From Paramarasmius palmivorus (lineage: Eukaryota > Basidiomycota > Agaricomycetes > Agaricales > Marasmiaceae): 64,000 nucleotides of DNA. The DNA lies in the NCBI GenBank assembly GCA_037176845.1, contig JAYKXP010000038.1, positions 399,053-463,052 of the forward strand. Reading direction: 5' to 3'. This document shows, piece after piece, positions 1 to 12,344 of this stretch. Both the position numbers and the translations under genes were made by a program. How positions within the stretch are numbered: the stretch's first letter is position 1; each line of letters opens with the position of its first letter. Below the pieces are notes generated by a model that saw only the letters and a list, made by a program, of their open reading frames with translations, was not told the origin of the DNA and did not search any database.

Positions 1-514
1 CTGTTCTCGAGACTTGAATGACGCGAATGAGCTCTAGTGTTGGAAAAACCCGGTCACAGGAAATCTACACATGATGGTTCACCCACTCTGCTTGATGGAG
101 GTCATCATCGAACCAATTTCACGAGAAGACAGAGAGGAGAATACTCTCTATCCCAACGGAGCTCATCTCACCGATCTCAGGGAAATTCGAGAGCTAGTAC
201 ACAAGATGGAAAGACCCGGCATTACACCTTCTGTAAGTCGAATCCCCACTATGCGATGGAATGTTACTGACTGACATCGTCAGCTCGTGTATCCTCATGA
301 CTGGTGAGTAGCTGTGGACGTAGATTGCCGATTACTGAAACATGACTTCGCAAGGCACGAAAAAGATCTGATGCTCTTCCACAACCGTGGTGTCATGCAC
401 TCGGTGGTCGGTGTCTTCAAAGACGGCCAAATTCGCGTTTTTCATCAATGTAATATCGCAGGATCAGATATTCCGCAAGGTCCGAGTAACGAGGATCGCT
501 TGAAATGGGAGTAG
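1..514 (+). CDS. TauD/XanA-like Fe(II)/2-oxoglutarate dioxygenase, 3' part
   Basis: Only the last exons lie in the window. The coding frame restarts after a probable acceptor near base 37 and reads CWKNPVTG, then a block around LYPDG-like LYPNGAHLTDLREIREL. It continues through an intron at about 230-283 into LVYPHDW, and through a second intron at about 304-353 into HEKDLMLFHNRGVMHSVVG and RVFHQCNIAGSD. The HNRGVMHS segment carries the distal iron-binding histidine typical of TauD/TfdA oxygenases, and RVFHQCN holds the 2-oxoglutarate-binding arginine. The sequence pattern is closest to what I recall of fungal xanthine dioxygenase (XanA) and its relatives, but the substrate cannot be fixed from a C-terminus. 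The stop TAG follows ...RLKWE. It is convergent with P450-A, 55 bases away. The HxD motif and start codon lie outside the window. Confidence 0.8.
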
Positions 515-569
515 GTACAAAGAGGTACAACAACACAACAAGAGGATTCAATGGTTTCTACGACAGTTT

Positions 570-2840
570 TCATCGGTTCTTCCTCGATTCTTGCAGCCAC
601 TCCTTATCCTCTGGCGCAATATCTCGTTCATATTTGACAAGTGTTTCAGTAGCCTCTCGATATTGATGTTCAATAATATCGACAGCGCTTTTACTTCGAG
701 GATTGATGCGACATTGAAAGGATTTTGGCGAAAAGATGACACCCTCAATAGGACTATTGAACAACGGCCCAATTAAATGTATATATCACATACCTCTTCG
801 TATGCAAAGAGGTCGATTGGGGCATCGTTCCCCGTCTCCGGATCAAGAAGAGGTTTGAATTCAAAAGCCCATATGAGGTTCATTGCGGCTAGTGCCTACA
901 TAGAACAGGGCATGATGAGTAGCTGAATACTGGGAGTGCGTCATTGACATACTAGAGAATTTTTGCCTAGATGAATTCCGGGGCAAATTCTCTGTGGACA
1001 CCTGAGCCAATTTGGGCAGGGAAAAAGAAATGCCGAACATACCCTACCAAAACCAAAGATGATGTCTGCTCGGAAACAACTGTCGTCTACTCCAGGTTTA
1101 GTGCCATGTTCAGTCAAGAGGTACCGTTCCGGCCAGAAAGATTCAGGGTCTTTGAAATACTCTAGGGAAAGCTTAGCTTTAAAGGTCGCTTCCGAGAAGT
1201 CTGTAGGACGTACCCGGGTCGTGGTTTATTCCATCTGGGGTGAGAAACGTTTGTATTGACTATGTCTTCCGAACCTCAATCGGGAGACTCACAGATGTTA
1301 GGAAAGAGTATTGTGTTTTCAGGTATGATATAATCCAGATACTGTTATCCAAGGTTGGATCTTTAGAAAGCTCGCGAAGATTCATGCACATACCTGCTCA
1401 GTAGCTGTAGTCTCGTGGGGTACAGCCAGTGGAGCGACAGGACGAAGTCGCTGTACCTGTTCATCCGCATCAATACCGCCAACTTCAACGGAACAGATTG
1501 ATGATGTGTACCTCCTTCAGAACAGCATCCAGGTAAGGGAGGTCCTTATAATCTTCAAGAACTGGTGTCCTTTGAATTCCCACGACCCGCATGACTTCTT
1601 CATATGCCTTGCGTTGTATTTCAGGCGACGCAATGAGAAAAAGGACAAATGATTTGAGAAGCGATGGAGTGGTTTCTGCGCCTCCCTCGATTAAAACCCC
1701 TCCAAAATACCTAAAGGAGACTTCAAAAGTTGTCAATGCACAAGTGGTTGAGCGGCGTACCCAATCATCTCTCTATCCATCCCGGCATATTCTTCCATTC
1801 TGCCAAGTAACTCTTCCGCGAAAGACCCATTGCTCCCCTGACCACTTTCAAGGCGTCGTTCAGACTCCTCGAGCAAACCGAAGTATAGCTCGCGATGTCC
1901 CTGCTGAACCTTTTTCAATAATGTTTTCCAAGGCGCCCATCGCTCGGGTATATAGCCCAAAATGGGGAACTTGTCTACCGGTGGCACTGTGCCTGGTGAA
2001 AGTAATTCTGTCCAGATAAACTGGAAATTGTAGAAGGCGACCAATTCACGAGTCCGCGTTCGTGGGCATCGCTTTCCATATACAATCGAGGCGATAATTG
2101 AGAAGGAATAACGGCTGAGGTGGTCACATAAATCCTGTGAGATATGATAGTGAGACATGGAACGCCAACCTAAGTGGACGTACCTCTGGGCTGTGCAAGA
2201 TGTCGTATAAAGTCTGACTGGCTTCGGCATACTAGTTTCACCGTTCACGTTCAACTCTTAGTGGGAGCGCATTCGCAGAAGCTTTGAAACACATACTTGA
2301 AGAGGTAAGTGGGCAGGGATAGCGCTTGGAAGAAGGAATGTGCCTGCAGCTTTTCGTTGGATCCTCCATACCCTGTCTATATCACCGTAGTTCAACAGAG
2401 GCAATTTCCATGTCAGTTCATGCCAATGTACTCACTCGCAGGAATGAGGGCAAAATACAGTCCCTTTGTAACCATATCCGCGGCATAATTTCTAGGTCGG
2501 CTTGCTGTTGTTGCGTTCCGTTTATCAAGGAGTTCTTTGACATGTTCCATGCTATTTAACACAATTGCTGTTTGTGTACCAATCTTGAGCGAGTATATTC
2601 CACCATATTGTCGAGCCCACTCGGTAAACCTAAGTCACGCCACGTCAGAAATAGTCAAACCAAAAGGCAGTCGACACACTGATAATGGGGAAACTTGGTG
2701 GGTAAAACGTGTATATTGCCAATGAGCGGTAACGTCGGTGGTCCTGGAGGGAGATACGACTCGCGCTTTCCAAATCGGAGGAGCCAGGCAAGAGTCGCTG
2801 CGATGGCGATCAAAGCAATAACTGGAGCAGTACAGGTCAT
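570..2840 (-). CDS. Cytochrome P450, copy A (intact)
   Basis: Haem-thiolate monooxygenase, predicted to be anchored in the ER membrane by an N-terminal helix (about residues 4-20). It is followed by the proline-rich hinge KRESYLPPGPPTLPLIGN. About 13 exons can be traced with GT-AG borders and one continuous frame. The I-helix reads LIEGGAETTPSLLK, the K-helix ExxR reads KEVQRLRP, the PERF-like segment reads FWPERYLL, and the haem loop reads FGFGRRICPGIHLGKNSL with the cysteine ligand. The C-terminus ends ...APEDKEWLQESRKNR. Of the five paralogs in the window, this one and copy C show no frame break. The start is the ATG before TCTAPVIALIAIAATLAW, which gives a proper signal anchor. The shared upstream element lies at 2927-2950. 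Substrate is unknown, and I do not assign a CYP family number. Confidence 0.93.
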
Positions 2841-2926
2841 CTTGAAAAGTAGCTTGGCAATGATCCTCAGACTGGAGTGTATCCTGTGTTAGTCGTAGAC
2901 TTTATGTAGGTTACAGATGACGAAAA

Positions 2927-2950
2927 CATCAAACCTTGAATGACATTCCC
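2927..2950 (-). promoter_or_regulatory. Shared P450 upstream element, copy A
   Basis: In gene orientation it reads TCATTCAAGGTTTGATG, about 90-110 bases before the ATG of P450-A. Near-identical blocks stand at the same distance before P450-C, D and E. Regulatory function is inferred only from conservation and position. Confidence 0.5.
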
Positions 2951-4188
2951 ATTCATACGCAATCCAATGGTCCGTGAGACGATAACGATATGAAGTTAAA
3001 TGAATGAGACCCCGTCAGGCCTTTTGAAGTATGGTGTAGTACCCATACGGGCCTCAAAAAGACGGTTTGTGCTTGTTGCATGCTGGCCGTCAGGTGCTGC
3101 CGAAAAGTCTTTTCTCTGAATGTGAACTGAACAGTGAAAGATGTCGCAACCCTTTTCTGACGCCTGAAAGTCGAATGCTTTGGCAGCTTTCCGGTATTGA
3201 AACCCAACGAGATTCATGCGGATGGTAATCAACACGATTGCCCTTTAATGAGCTGCCAGTGCAACCGCAGACCGAAATCAAGGTGAAAAGACAAGATTAA
3301 CTTGTGATATACGTGGTCCGTGCGCTTCCGTGCGCCTTTCAAAAGTGCTCAGGTCAGCAATTCCCGCGCCCCAAACTAAAAAAGGTAACTCCTCCCGCCG
3401 CGACCCAACTCTCGGATAGATAGCAGGGAAGGTTATGTATCTTCGGAATCGAAGTGATCTCGACAAGGCCTCGAGGTAACGTGTCATGTCATCGCAAAAT
3501 GTCGGTAACGGCGGCAAGTGTACCAGTACCTATGGTTCATCTGTTGTCATATGATATTGGATACTTAGTGTCATGACAATTTCGTTGGGATGCCAGTCAC
3601 CACGATATCGTGGCAGGGGTATTGTTCAATGACCGTGCAAAGGGAGTGTTATTAGTAGAATTGACGCATAAGGAATAGTGAAGTACCACTTGGAGGTGTG
3701 GATCGATTGTTCTCCGCAAATACGACATGACTCGCGCTTTTCGATGGAGATCACAGTAACAACGGAAACATTCCAGGGTCATCTCCAAAATGCAGCTGCG
3801 CATTCAAGTTGGTCTGAGGTTGGGGCTATATAGTCGTTGTGAGTAGGCTATTAGAGGGCTAACATTAAGTCTTATATGACGTCTCCGTTTATACGCTATC
3901 CAATACATATCGATGATTAACGAGGATCCATTAAGCCTTTTAGAGTATGGAAGCATCAATAGAAATCGTTCATCAAATGGATAATTCGTTGTTGTACGTT
4001 CCAACACAGAATAGTTTCGGCCACACGGCGCCGTGACTAGTGTCAAGTGTCCGTGGTAATCGCTCTGCCGTGTCCGTTGAAGGTATAGTAAGAAAACTGA
4101 AAGCTTCTCGTTGTGTAAGCCTCGGAGTGTATCGAATGAAGGTGCACGTACAAAAACGTTTCGACAGGTCCGGGTGGTAGTTTATCAT
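2951..4188. other. Intergenic region between P450-A and P450-B
   Basis: No credible gene was found. Short open frames here lack motifs and splice logic. A stretch near 3885-3950 (ATACGCTATCCAAT ... CCTTTTAGAGTATGG) resembles 2955-3035 (ATACGCAATCCAAT ... CCTTTTGAAGTATGG). This suggests a duplicated, diverged promoter fragment left by the tandem duplication of the P450 genes. Confidence 0.4.
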
Positions 4189-4227
4189 CTACCACCGAAC
4201 CCACTCCCCATCTTTGCGCGCTATGCC

Positions 4228-6431
4228 TCATTTAAACTTGCTAAATGTTTCGGCGGCTTCCCGATATTGAAGTCCGATGGTGTCGACAACATGTTTGTTG
4301 CGAGGGCTGATACGACACTGGAATGATTTCGGGGTGAAGATCAGACCCTGAGAAACATCAGTTTTGGAAGCCGAGAAGGACGGACGGGTGGCGACCACTT
4401 ACTTCTTCATACTCAGAGAGGGCAACAGCGACTTCGTTCCCTGTCTTGGGATTTAGAAGCGGCTTGAACTCAAAAGCCCATATGAGGTTCATGACGACCA
4501 ATGCCTGGAGTAAAGGGTCGTTAGTGACTTCGCAGGTACGCAGAAGTAGATGTGCAGTACCACCGAATTCTTAGCTAGGTTTATCCCGGGACAAGCTCTC
4601 TGCGGAAAGCAGCTTAGTCCATCTAAGAGGCGTGAGGAATGTGAGACAAACCCTTCCGAAACCAAAGCCAATATCCGCCCGGAAAGAGCGATCGTCCACG
4701 CCCGGTTTGGTTCCATGTTCGGTCAAGAGGTAGCGTTCAGGTCGAAAAGATTCTGGATCATCAAAATATTCTGCCACAGATTCAGCTGAGCGGCCTATTT
4801 GAAAAATTTGTAGTATGTACCCGGATCATGGTTGATACCGTCTACGTGTTACCGTTAGTCCACTTTGCAAGAATTATTGTGATCCATAAGACCCACAAAC
4901 GTTGGCAAAGATCGTTGTATTTTTAGGTATGGCATAACCGAGATACTGGCGTGGACTGTTAGATCATCAAAGAAAGCACACAAGTATAACGTGGCTTACC
5001 TCTTCAGTAGCTGAGGCCTCATGGGGAAGGCCCAGTGGAACTACAGGACGGAGTCGTTGAACCTTTGGGTGATATCAACGATATTATCAGGGATACAAAT
5101 GTGAAATAAGCACCTCCTTAATGATCGCATCTACATATGGGAGATGCTTATAGTCGTCGAGAACTGGCGCTCTTTGAGTACCCACGACTCGATCGACTTC
5201 TTCGTAGGCTTTGCGTTGCACCTCAGGTGATTCGACTAAAAGGAGAACCAAAGACTTGAGCAGCGACGAAGTGGTTCTGCACCACCCTCGAGTAGGATTG
5301 CCGCGAATAACCTGAGCGCCATACGTCGAAATTGGTAGTGAACTTATGGTGACAGTTCGATTGTAACAACTTACACATTCGTCTTTCTATCCATTCCATG
5401 CTTATCCGCTTGACCAAGAAGGTCATCCACAAAACACCCATTACTGTCCTCGGTGTTCGTTATGCGTCTTTCGCATTCCTCGAATAAACCAGAGTATAGT
5501 ACTCGTTGCATTTGCCGGATCTCTTTTGCCAACTTTTTCCAGGGCGCCCATCGTTCAGGAATGTAGGCTAGAATGGGTAGTTTGTCCACCGGAGGCACCG
5601 TTCCCGGTGAGGCTAGGGCCGCCAAAGTGTGTTGAATTTCGTAGAAGGTTACCATCTCGCGAGTTGTTGAGCTCGGGCAGCGTTTGCCATAGATAATAGA
5701 TGTGGTCACCGAGAAAGTGTACCGATTGAGGTGGTTGCATAGATCCTGTTGGCTATTCAATCGTATATCAAAGGTATACGACAAACCTGAGACGTACCTC
5801 TGGTTTATGCAAGATATCATTCAACATTTGACTGACTTCGGCGTACTATCATGAATGTGAGTACGTGTTTCAATAATCACGAACAAGAAACATACTTGAA
5901 TAGGCAGATGAGAGGGTAGAGAGCTTGGATTCAATATCGAGTTTGCAATTTTGCGCTGCGCTCGCCATAAAGCGCCTGTAAGGTACACTTATTCAGTATG
6001 TGCAAGCCAGAGCTTGGTTGAACGACCCACCAGCGGCTGGGCTGTAAGCCAACGCCTCTTGCTTTTCGACCATTCCAAGGACATAATTTCGCGGCCGGTT
6101 CGCTGTTGTTGCGTTCCTCCTATCGAGGAGTTCCCTGACGTGTTCCATAGTATTCAGGACAACCGCAGTTTGTGAGCCGATCTTGAGCGAGTAAATTGTA
6201 CCATATTGCCGTGCCCATTCAGTGAACCTACAAACAGGTCAGAAACAGGTCCGCGCAAAGAAGGGAAGCGCACCTATAGTGAGGATATTTAGTGGGGAAA
6301 ATGTGTATATTCCCGAGGACAGGTAATGTCGGCGGCCCAGGAGGTAGATACGATTCACGTCGTCCCAATTGAAGGAACCATACAGCAGCTGTCAAAACAA
6401 CTAGGATGATAGCAGCGATGGTCCACGTCAT
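4228..6431 (-). pseudogene. Cytochrome P450, copy B (frameshift in I-helix, early stop)
   Basis: Same gene structure and family as copy A: membrane anchor MTWTIAAIILVVLTAAVWF, then RRESYLPPGPPTLPVLGN. It also has ExxR in KE/VQRLRP, FRPERYLL, and the haem loop FGFGRRACPGINLAKNS. Two lesions are visible. First, the I-helix codon run that reads GAETTSS in the paralogs lacks one base at about 5271-5280 (GTGGTTCTGC on the plus strand, where copies A and C have GTGGTTTCTG), shifting the frame before the catalytic threonine. Second, the C-terminus stops at 4228 with TGA where paralogs have CGA. The ancestral ending still reads on to a stop at 4189-4191. Either the gene is dead or the deletion is an assembly error at a short T run. 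The early stop alone would cost only about a dozen residues. Confidence 0.85.
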
Positions 6432-6475
6432 GTTGAATGAAGCTTGGATGGTCCAGTCGTCTCTTTAGGACCAGG

Positions 6476-6483
6476 TTTTATAG
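6476..6483 (-). promoter_or_regulatory. TATA-like box of P450-B
   Basis: CTATAAAA on the minus strand, about 45-50 bases before the ATG. P450-C, D and E have TATATA boxes at the same spacing. The AAGGTTTGATG element seen before A, C, D and E was not found here. Confidence 0.45.
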
Positions 6484-7030
6484 AGCGATTGTGGATAGGT
6501 ACATCGACCACCTCACGGGAGGATATCGCTAATGCTATTACTGAAACTGGTTTAGAGGCAATCTAAGAGCACGCTAATGCACCCGCTGTACGGGGGCTGA
6601 TATCCATGATCCCCACTGTCTAAGACATCGGCGGTCCTGAGATAACTCGTGGAAAGTCCATGGGGTAATATTGGGGTTGTGTTGTTTCCGATGGGAAGTG
6701 CCGACGATGGAGAGCAGTCGGGCTAGAAGGCCTTCCCGGGAAGGGTCCAACTCTGCGATAGTATGAAAACAGATGAAAACTTGTGACGATGGCTTTCCGT
6801 AGATCGGCGTGCCCAAGCCATTCTCCATAATAGCAAATCAGCTCCAGGATCCTCGTCGGTATGTTCCTAGCGTATTATATTACACCCCACTATTCCAAGG
6901 CCATGACCGAAGCTATTAGTTTGCTTCAAACGCCTGCTGTTGCAGAAGGAGTGTTTGACCGTTGAGTCCAAGGCTGGACTGTGAGAAGTGTAGGCAGTTT
7001 GTTTCCTGTTCGTGTGGGTCCTTTGCTGTG
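6484..7030. other. Intergenic region, P450-B / MYND1
   Basis: An 84-codon minus-strand frame (6574-6828) has no recognisable motif and no supporting splice context. I treat the stretch as non-coding. Confidence 0.3.
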
Positions 7031-7274
7031 TCAGACATGAGGACAAAATGGCGAGAAGACATCTTTGATCGTTTCGTGTTCCATTCTACGAGCGTTGTGC
7101 TACAATAATGAGGCGCGGAGGTGGGTACATCCCGCTGTTAGCATTAAGCCTGTGACATGTTATCGAAAACGCTCACCTTGACCAAGTCCTCGTCCCACCG
7201 CTTGCCCTTTTTGTCCTCAACCACGTCAAACCTTCCATCTCGGGTGGAGTTCAGACCAGATGCCAGGACGATGG
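7031..7274 (-). other. Two-exon coding trace, unknown C-terminus
   Basis: On the minus strand an acceptor (..TTTTCAAAG) opens a clean frame that includes GLNSTRDGRFDVVEDKKGKR and continues WDEDLVK to a GTGAGC donor. After an intron ending ATTATTGTAG the frame continues HNARRMEHETIKDVFSPFCP and a stop at 7031. The splice sites and amino-acid composition look real. No upstream exon with a start was found before the MYND1 region, so this may be a remnant. I do not recognise the family. Confidence 0.3.
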
Positions 7275-7464
7275 CTTTGAAAAAACATGAATGACAAACA
7301 TCACTGACAGTGATCGACTTGTCTCGGCAATGTCCGTGATCTAGGCGCAGGCTTTTACGCCTTTCTCAGATTCGCTTCGTACGTGTTTGAAATGTCTTCC
7401 TTGCCAACTTTTTTTTTCTTCCTTACTCTTCCTTCTCTAAGCCCGCTCGTCTTTCTCTTCCATC

Positions 7465-9709
7465 ATGCAATGTTATACCGATCTTTCAGGAGCCTGTTCT
7501 CAAACCGAGTTATTGGACCAGATTGCGAAAATGATGGGCAATACAGAAGGGCGTCCTAAATACCGATACCGCAAGCCCAAATTCATCAAACTAGTGTCGG
7601 GAGATTCGGGGGAGGGACTACCAGATGCTTTCTTTGAAGGTTTGTTGGGTGTTGCGCCTCTTTCATTGTCGAACGCGTCTCATGTAGCACGATTAGATCC
7701 ATACACATTTGAACCAAAACCTGGACCTCGTGGCGAGGTACACTCTTGGGGTGTCTTTCCGGTCAGCAGCCGTGAATACCAATTTCGGTTAGCTTAGAAG
7801 CTAATCTTACCCCCGCAGTACGCTGGAACATTTCACCGTGAAGGAAAAGACCCAAAGAAGTTTCTCCACGAAATACCGGAGGATGACAGGGATTGTAATC
7901 ATGCCGATGGTTAGTGCTTGTTGTATCACCTTTCATCATGTCTCATTAGGCTTTGCAGGCGATATGTTAAGAAACGTCACGCGAATGGTAAGCTGCCCCG
8001 GGCCCGATGACAGCAAATCAAGGTGTTGCTAAGCTCGGACCAGATGCAACAAGCGAGCTACTACTTCAGTGACTTGAAGGCCACCCCCGAGGAGCAATTT
8101 ATCAAAATTCTAGTCGAACGAAAGGTCCGTTCTATTCCTCCTGTCCTTTTCAAATCATCAATTTTACTCTACTTCAGCGCCAACAACTCGCGAAGACTGA
8201 TCTTGGTGACCTGCCCAAACAAGACGTTATCCTCAGAATCTACATGTAGTATGTCAACCGTGCCACCTTTCTCATCCACAAGCTGTTAATGCGGCTCTAG
8301 TGCACTGCGCAATTCTAGAGGCGAACATCGCATTTGGCGCCGATTCCGTGTCTCAGCTGGGCTGAAGGTTGGAGTATTTCAGGATAAGGTTCTTTGCCCG
8401 GTGATGGGATGGTATGCTATCTCCTTCAGATAAGGTCTGTGTGCTAATTTTGAACGCAGGGCTCGGAACATGCACTCGTACACCTTCACAGACTTCCGTG
8501 ACGGATCGCTTTTTGGCCCCAAAGTACCGATTTTCCACTGAATCCCCTGCATATACTGACGAGACTCCTCTGTAGGGCGCTGACTCCCCCGACTGCATAA
8601 CTTACAGGAACCAGGTAGGTTCTTCATGATCCACTGTACTTTCTGTAGCTGACGTGTTATGCTAAGGTTGGCTGTGAATGGCTTCCTGACGACGAGTAAG
8701 TCTCTAGCCAAGCTACATTCGACTTAAACACACAACTCACTTTTTGTGGCCTAGGTACATGCTAGCACACATTCTTCCACCGGAAGGCAAGACGTTCGGG
8801 TACCTTTACGATTTCGGTGACAGATGGTACCACGATATCGTGGTCGAGAAGATTCTCCCAGTAGAGATGTCTGATGGCCAAGTAGAGATCATAGCCGGAG
8901 GCGGAATGTGTCCTGGTGGTGGGTTGTTCCTGACTAACGCTGTCCGTCTTCTGCTAATGACAAGTCTACAGAGGACATGCGAGGAACACACAACTATCGC
9001 GATTTCTTGCATGGAATATGACACTGATAGCGATGGTAAAAAGTGCGAAGCTTTTCCATTGATACATGTAATGAACCCCTGGCTGATGATTCTTACAGGA
9101 AGGAGAAGAAACGTGAGATTCTGTCTCGTTCCTAACTACGAGAACTACAAGAAATCTCCTGTCCTCTTTGATGTCGACAACTATGATATGGAGTGGGCGA
9201 GAGAAAAACTAGCAGAGGCCCTCGCATCGAGCAATTCTGTCCGGACAGGTGAACCGACTGCCTATAACAGGCATACTAACCCACTGACACCCTCATTCAA
9301 CACAGGAATGCGAAAGTTCGTCATGCCCATGTCTCCTCAAGGCCTCAACCCAAGAATGCAGGGTGATGCGAAACTAAAGAAGGGACAAACGGTCAAGCAG
9401 ACGTTTTCCGAAACTGGTGATGGCGTCAACCCGTTCATTTTTCCTGGGTACATCAAGGAAACTACATCTGAGAGGAAAGATAGTCGCTCCGTCTCAGCTT
9501 GTGCGTTCTGTGGTAAACCAGGTACTACTGAGTTGGTGTTGAAGACATGTGGAGGCTGCCGTCAATTGTTGTATTGTTCAAAAAGGAGCATCAAAAAGTG
9601 AGCGTGTCATTTCGTATCTCGTGAGGAGTTGACTTACAACGATTCTACCTACCAGGAACATTGGAAATCTGGCCATAAAAAGGTGTGCTCGCGCAAATTC
9701 TCCCAGTAG
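7465..9709 (+). pseudogene. pRiA4b ORF3-like domain plus MYND zinc finger, copy 1 (broken)
   Basis: The reconstructed domain order is as follows. First comes an N-terminal region of about 130 residues (MQCYTDLSGACSQTELLDQI onward). Then comes a plasmid pRiA4b ORF-3-like fold: IWRRFRVSAGLKVGVFQDKV, VMGWARNMHSYTFTDFRDGS, LYDFGDRWYHDIVVEKILPV, and a GMCPG/EDMRGTHNYRDF segment. A C-terminal MYND finger follows: CAFCGKPG, CGGCRQLLYCSK, HWKSGHKKVC. MYND fingers bind proline-rich partners; the role of the ORF3-like fold is unknown. Compared with copy 2 the frame is broken by an extra base near 9010-9016, an extra T near 9129 (CGTTCC for CGTCC), and a length change in the A-run near 9578-9586. A further break is likely near 7950-8015. 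The gene is divergent from P450-B. Its 3' flank is shared with copy 2. Confidence 0.75.
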
Positions 9710-9970
9710 ATTCCCTCATTTTGGACACCGAATTGTCTAATGTCACCTTATCTTGTTACATCTAAGTATCTTGCTATTCGTATCGTATCAATTCTTGTAC
9801 TTGACTACTCGTAGCGGCGTGTAATACCTATGTATACCGAGAAAATCAATAGTTGTTTCGTGGTATATGTACGTCGCGGGAGGGAGATATTGGAAAAGCC
9901 GATCGATTATAAGTCACTATTGGTTTTTGCAAAGTTCTTAGAGCCTCGAAATATTGGCAACGTGGAGAGT

Positions 9971-12223
9971 CTACCAATTCTTCCTCACTTCCTGGATCCA
10001 CTCCTTGTCCTCAGGCGCGAGGCCTCGTTCAAGTTCGATAAATATGCCGGTAGCTGCCCGATACTGATGCCGAATCATGTCGACAACCTGTTCGTTCCGA
10101 GGGCTGACACGACATCGGAACGGCTTTGGCGTAAAGCTGAGACCCTAAAGCCGATTCGAGTCAATGATATACCAGACCGATATGGTTTTTAACGTACTTC
10201 TTCGTATGCGAAAACGTCGACCGGAATATCCTTCCCCGTGTCAGGATCTACTAAAGGCTTGAACTCAAAGGCCCATATAAGGTTCATGGCGACGAGTGCC
10301 TATAATAAAGCATATTGAGCTTGGGTCGACGTGTAATGGAAGCATGCCAAAGGCTCACTATTGAGTTTTTGGCTAGATGCATGCCGGGGCATATTCTCTT
10401 TAAGGACCAGGGTCAGGTCATCGGAGCGAGCAGAGAATTTTCGACATACCCGTCCGAAACCAAAACCGATATCTGCTCGGAAGGAACGGTCATCTACACC
10501 AGGCTTGATCCCATGTTCGGTTAATAGGTAGCGTTCAGGTCGGAAAGCTCCTGGATCATCAAAATATACTATGGCAAGCTTGACTCTGCACCCTTTCTGA
10601 GCGGTTGATAGTGACCAATACACACCTGGATCGTGATTGATTGCATCTGGGCACTCGAGTCAGTACAAGCGATGAAGGTACTCTATAAACCTCACAAGTA
10701 TTAGGGAAGATTAGTGTCTTTAGGTATAATGTACCCAAGATACTGGCATCCAAGTGTGTTAGATTACCGGCCCCGATGTCGATACAGTCACATACCTCTT
10801 CAGGGGCTGTTGTTTCATGAGGAAGAGCCAGTGGAACGGCAGGACGGATTCTTTGTACCTCGATGACGAGGTCAGCGACCTTGGCGGAAAGAGAGAGAAG
10901 AGTTACCTCTTTCAGAACCGCATCCAGATACGGAAGATGTTTAAGATCCTCCAGTGCTGGCGCCCTTTGATCACCGACAACTAGGTTGATCTCCGCGAAT
11001 GCTTTGTGCTGTGCTCCAGGAGACGCTGCCAGGAAAAGAACCAGAGACTTGAGAACAGATGAAGTGGTTTCTGAACCCGCCTCAAGTAGAGTTGCTGCAA
11101 AATATCTGAACGAAAAGGGATTGGAAAGTGCAAAAACGTGAGCAAGCACTCTGAATGGCTTACCCGAGCGTCTCTCTATCCATTTCATGTTCTTCCATTC
11201 GGCCAAGGAGATCTTTTATAAAACATTCGCTAGCCTCATTTTTCTTGACGCGGCCTTCACATTCTTCGAGCAATCCGAGATATAACTCTCGCTGCCTCTG
11301 CTGACACTCCCTGATTAGAGTTTTCCAAGGTGCCCACCGTTCAGGAATAACGCCGAAAATTGGCCATTTATCCACGGGTGGCACCGTTCCGGGAGATATA
11401 AGTCTTGTCCAAACATGTTGAAGCTCGTAGAAAGCCGTCACTTCGCGAGTTTGTGACCTTGGGCAACGCTTTCCATACAAAAGCGATGTTATGACCGAAA
11501 ACGAGTATCTGCTGAGATGATCGCATAGTTCCTTTGGTATATCAATCAGAAGTCTGGGACAGCCAGTCTGATTTGAGGCATACCTCTGGTGTTTTCAGAA
11601 TATCATATAGAGTTTGACTGGCTTCGGCATACTGTAACAATTGTCACTGGAACTCCGATGTTGTGGTGGTTTCGGACACATACTTGAAGAGGTAAATGGT
11701 TAGGCATAACACTCGGAACAAGAATCGTATTTGCAATCTTCCTCTGCCTCCGCCACGTAGAGTCTATGAAGCACAATCATTCAGCAAAGATACACTACGA
11801 AGATCGATAAAGGACGCACTGGCTGAGATAAAACTAAAAGCGTTTCCCTTTCCGACCATCTCAACGACATGGTTTCTTGGCCTGCCCGCCGTCGTTGCGT
11901 TGCGTTTTTCGAGAAGTTCCTTGACGTGGTCCATGGCATTCAATACAATGACTGTTTGTGAGCCAACTTTGATTGAATACATTCCGCCATATTGCCGAGC
12001 CCATTCGGTGAACCTTGAGATATGTCAGGAGTACTGGAATCAGATGAAGAAACATATAGGCGCACTTGTAGTGGGGATATTTGGTAGGGAAAACATGCAT
12101 GTTTCCGACGACGGGTAGCGTTGGTGGTCCAGGAGGTAGATAGGATTCACGTTTGCCTATCCGGAAAAGCCGGGCCAGAGCTAACGAGACGAGCAAGATG
12201 ACGACAGAAGTCGTCCAGGTCAT
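9971..12223 (-). CDS. Cytochrome P450, copy C (intact)
   Basis: Monooxygenase of the same family as copies A, B, D and E. Its N-terminal anchor MTWTTSVVILLVSLALARLF is followed by KRESYLPPGPPTLPVVGN. The I-helix reads LEAGSETTSSVLK, and the alanine/glycine-acid-TT core is complete. The K-helix reads KEVQRIRP, then FRPERYLL, then the haem loop FGFGRRICPGMHLAKNS. The C-terminus reads ...LAPEDKEWIQEVRKNW and stops at 9971. Every intron found in A has a counterpart here, and no frame break was seen. The gene is tail-to-tail with MYND1 and head-to-head with MYND2. It has a TATATATA box at 12272-12279 and the shared upstream element at 12321-12344. Substrate unknown. Confidence 0.93.
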
Positions 12224-12271
12224 CTTGGTGATGGATTCTGAGCTACGAGATGTAGTCCCATTTTTGACGAC

Positions 12272-12279
12272 TATATATA
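12272..12279 (-). promoter_or_regulatory. TATA box of P450-C
   Basis: TATATATA about 50 bases before the ATG, matching the spacing in P450-D and P450-E. Confidence 0.45.
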
Positions 12280-12320
12280 CTAGTTGTGAGGACCTGTGGT
12301 TTGTACGTGAGGCGGTAAGG

Positions 12321-12344
12321 CATCAAACCTTGAGGTCACATTCC
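12321..12344 (-). promoter_or_regulatory. Shared P450 upstream element, copy C
   Basis: In gene orientation it reads GTGACCTCAAGGTTTGATG, about 98-121 bases before the ATG. The match to the element before P450-A extends over more than 20 bases with few changes. Confidence 0.5.

Noticed and set aside
1591..2019. 142-codon plus-strand open frame
   Set aside because: Antisense to exons 5-6 of P450-A, which have family motifs and splice sites. Its own translation has no motif.
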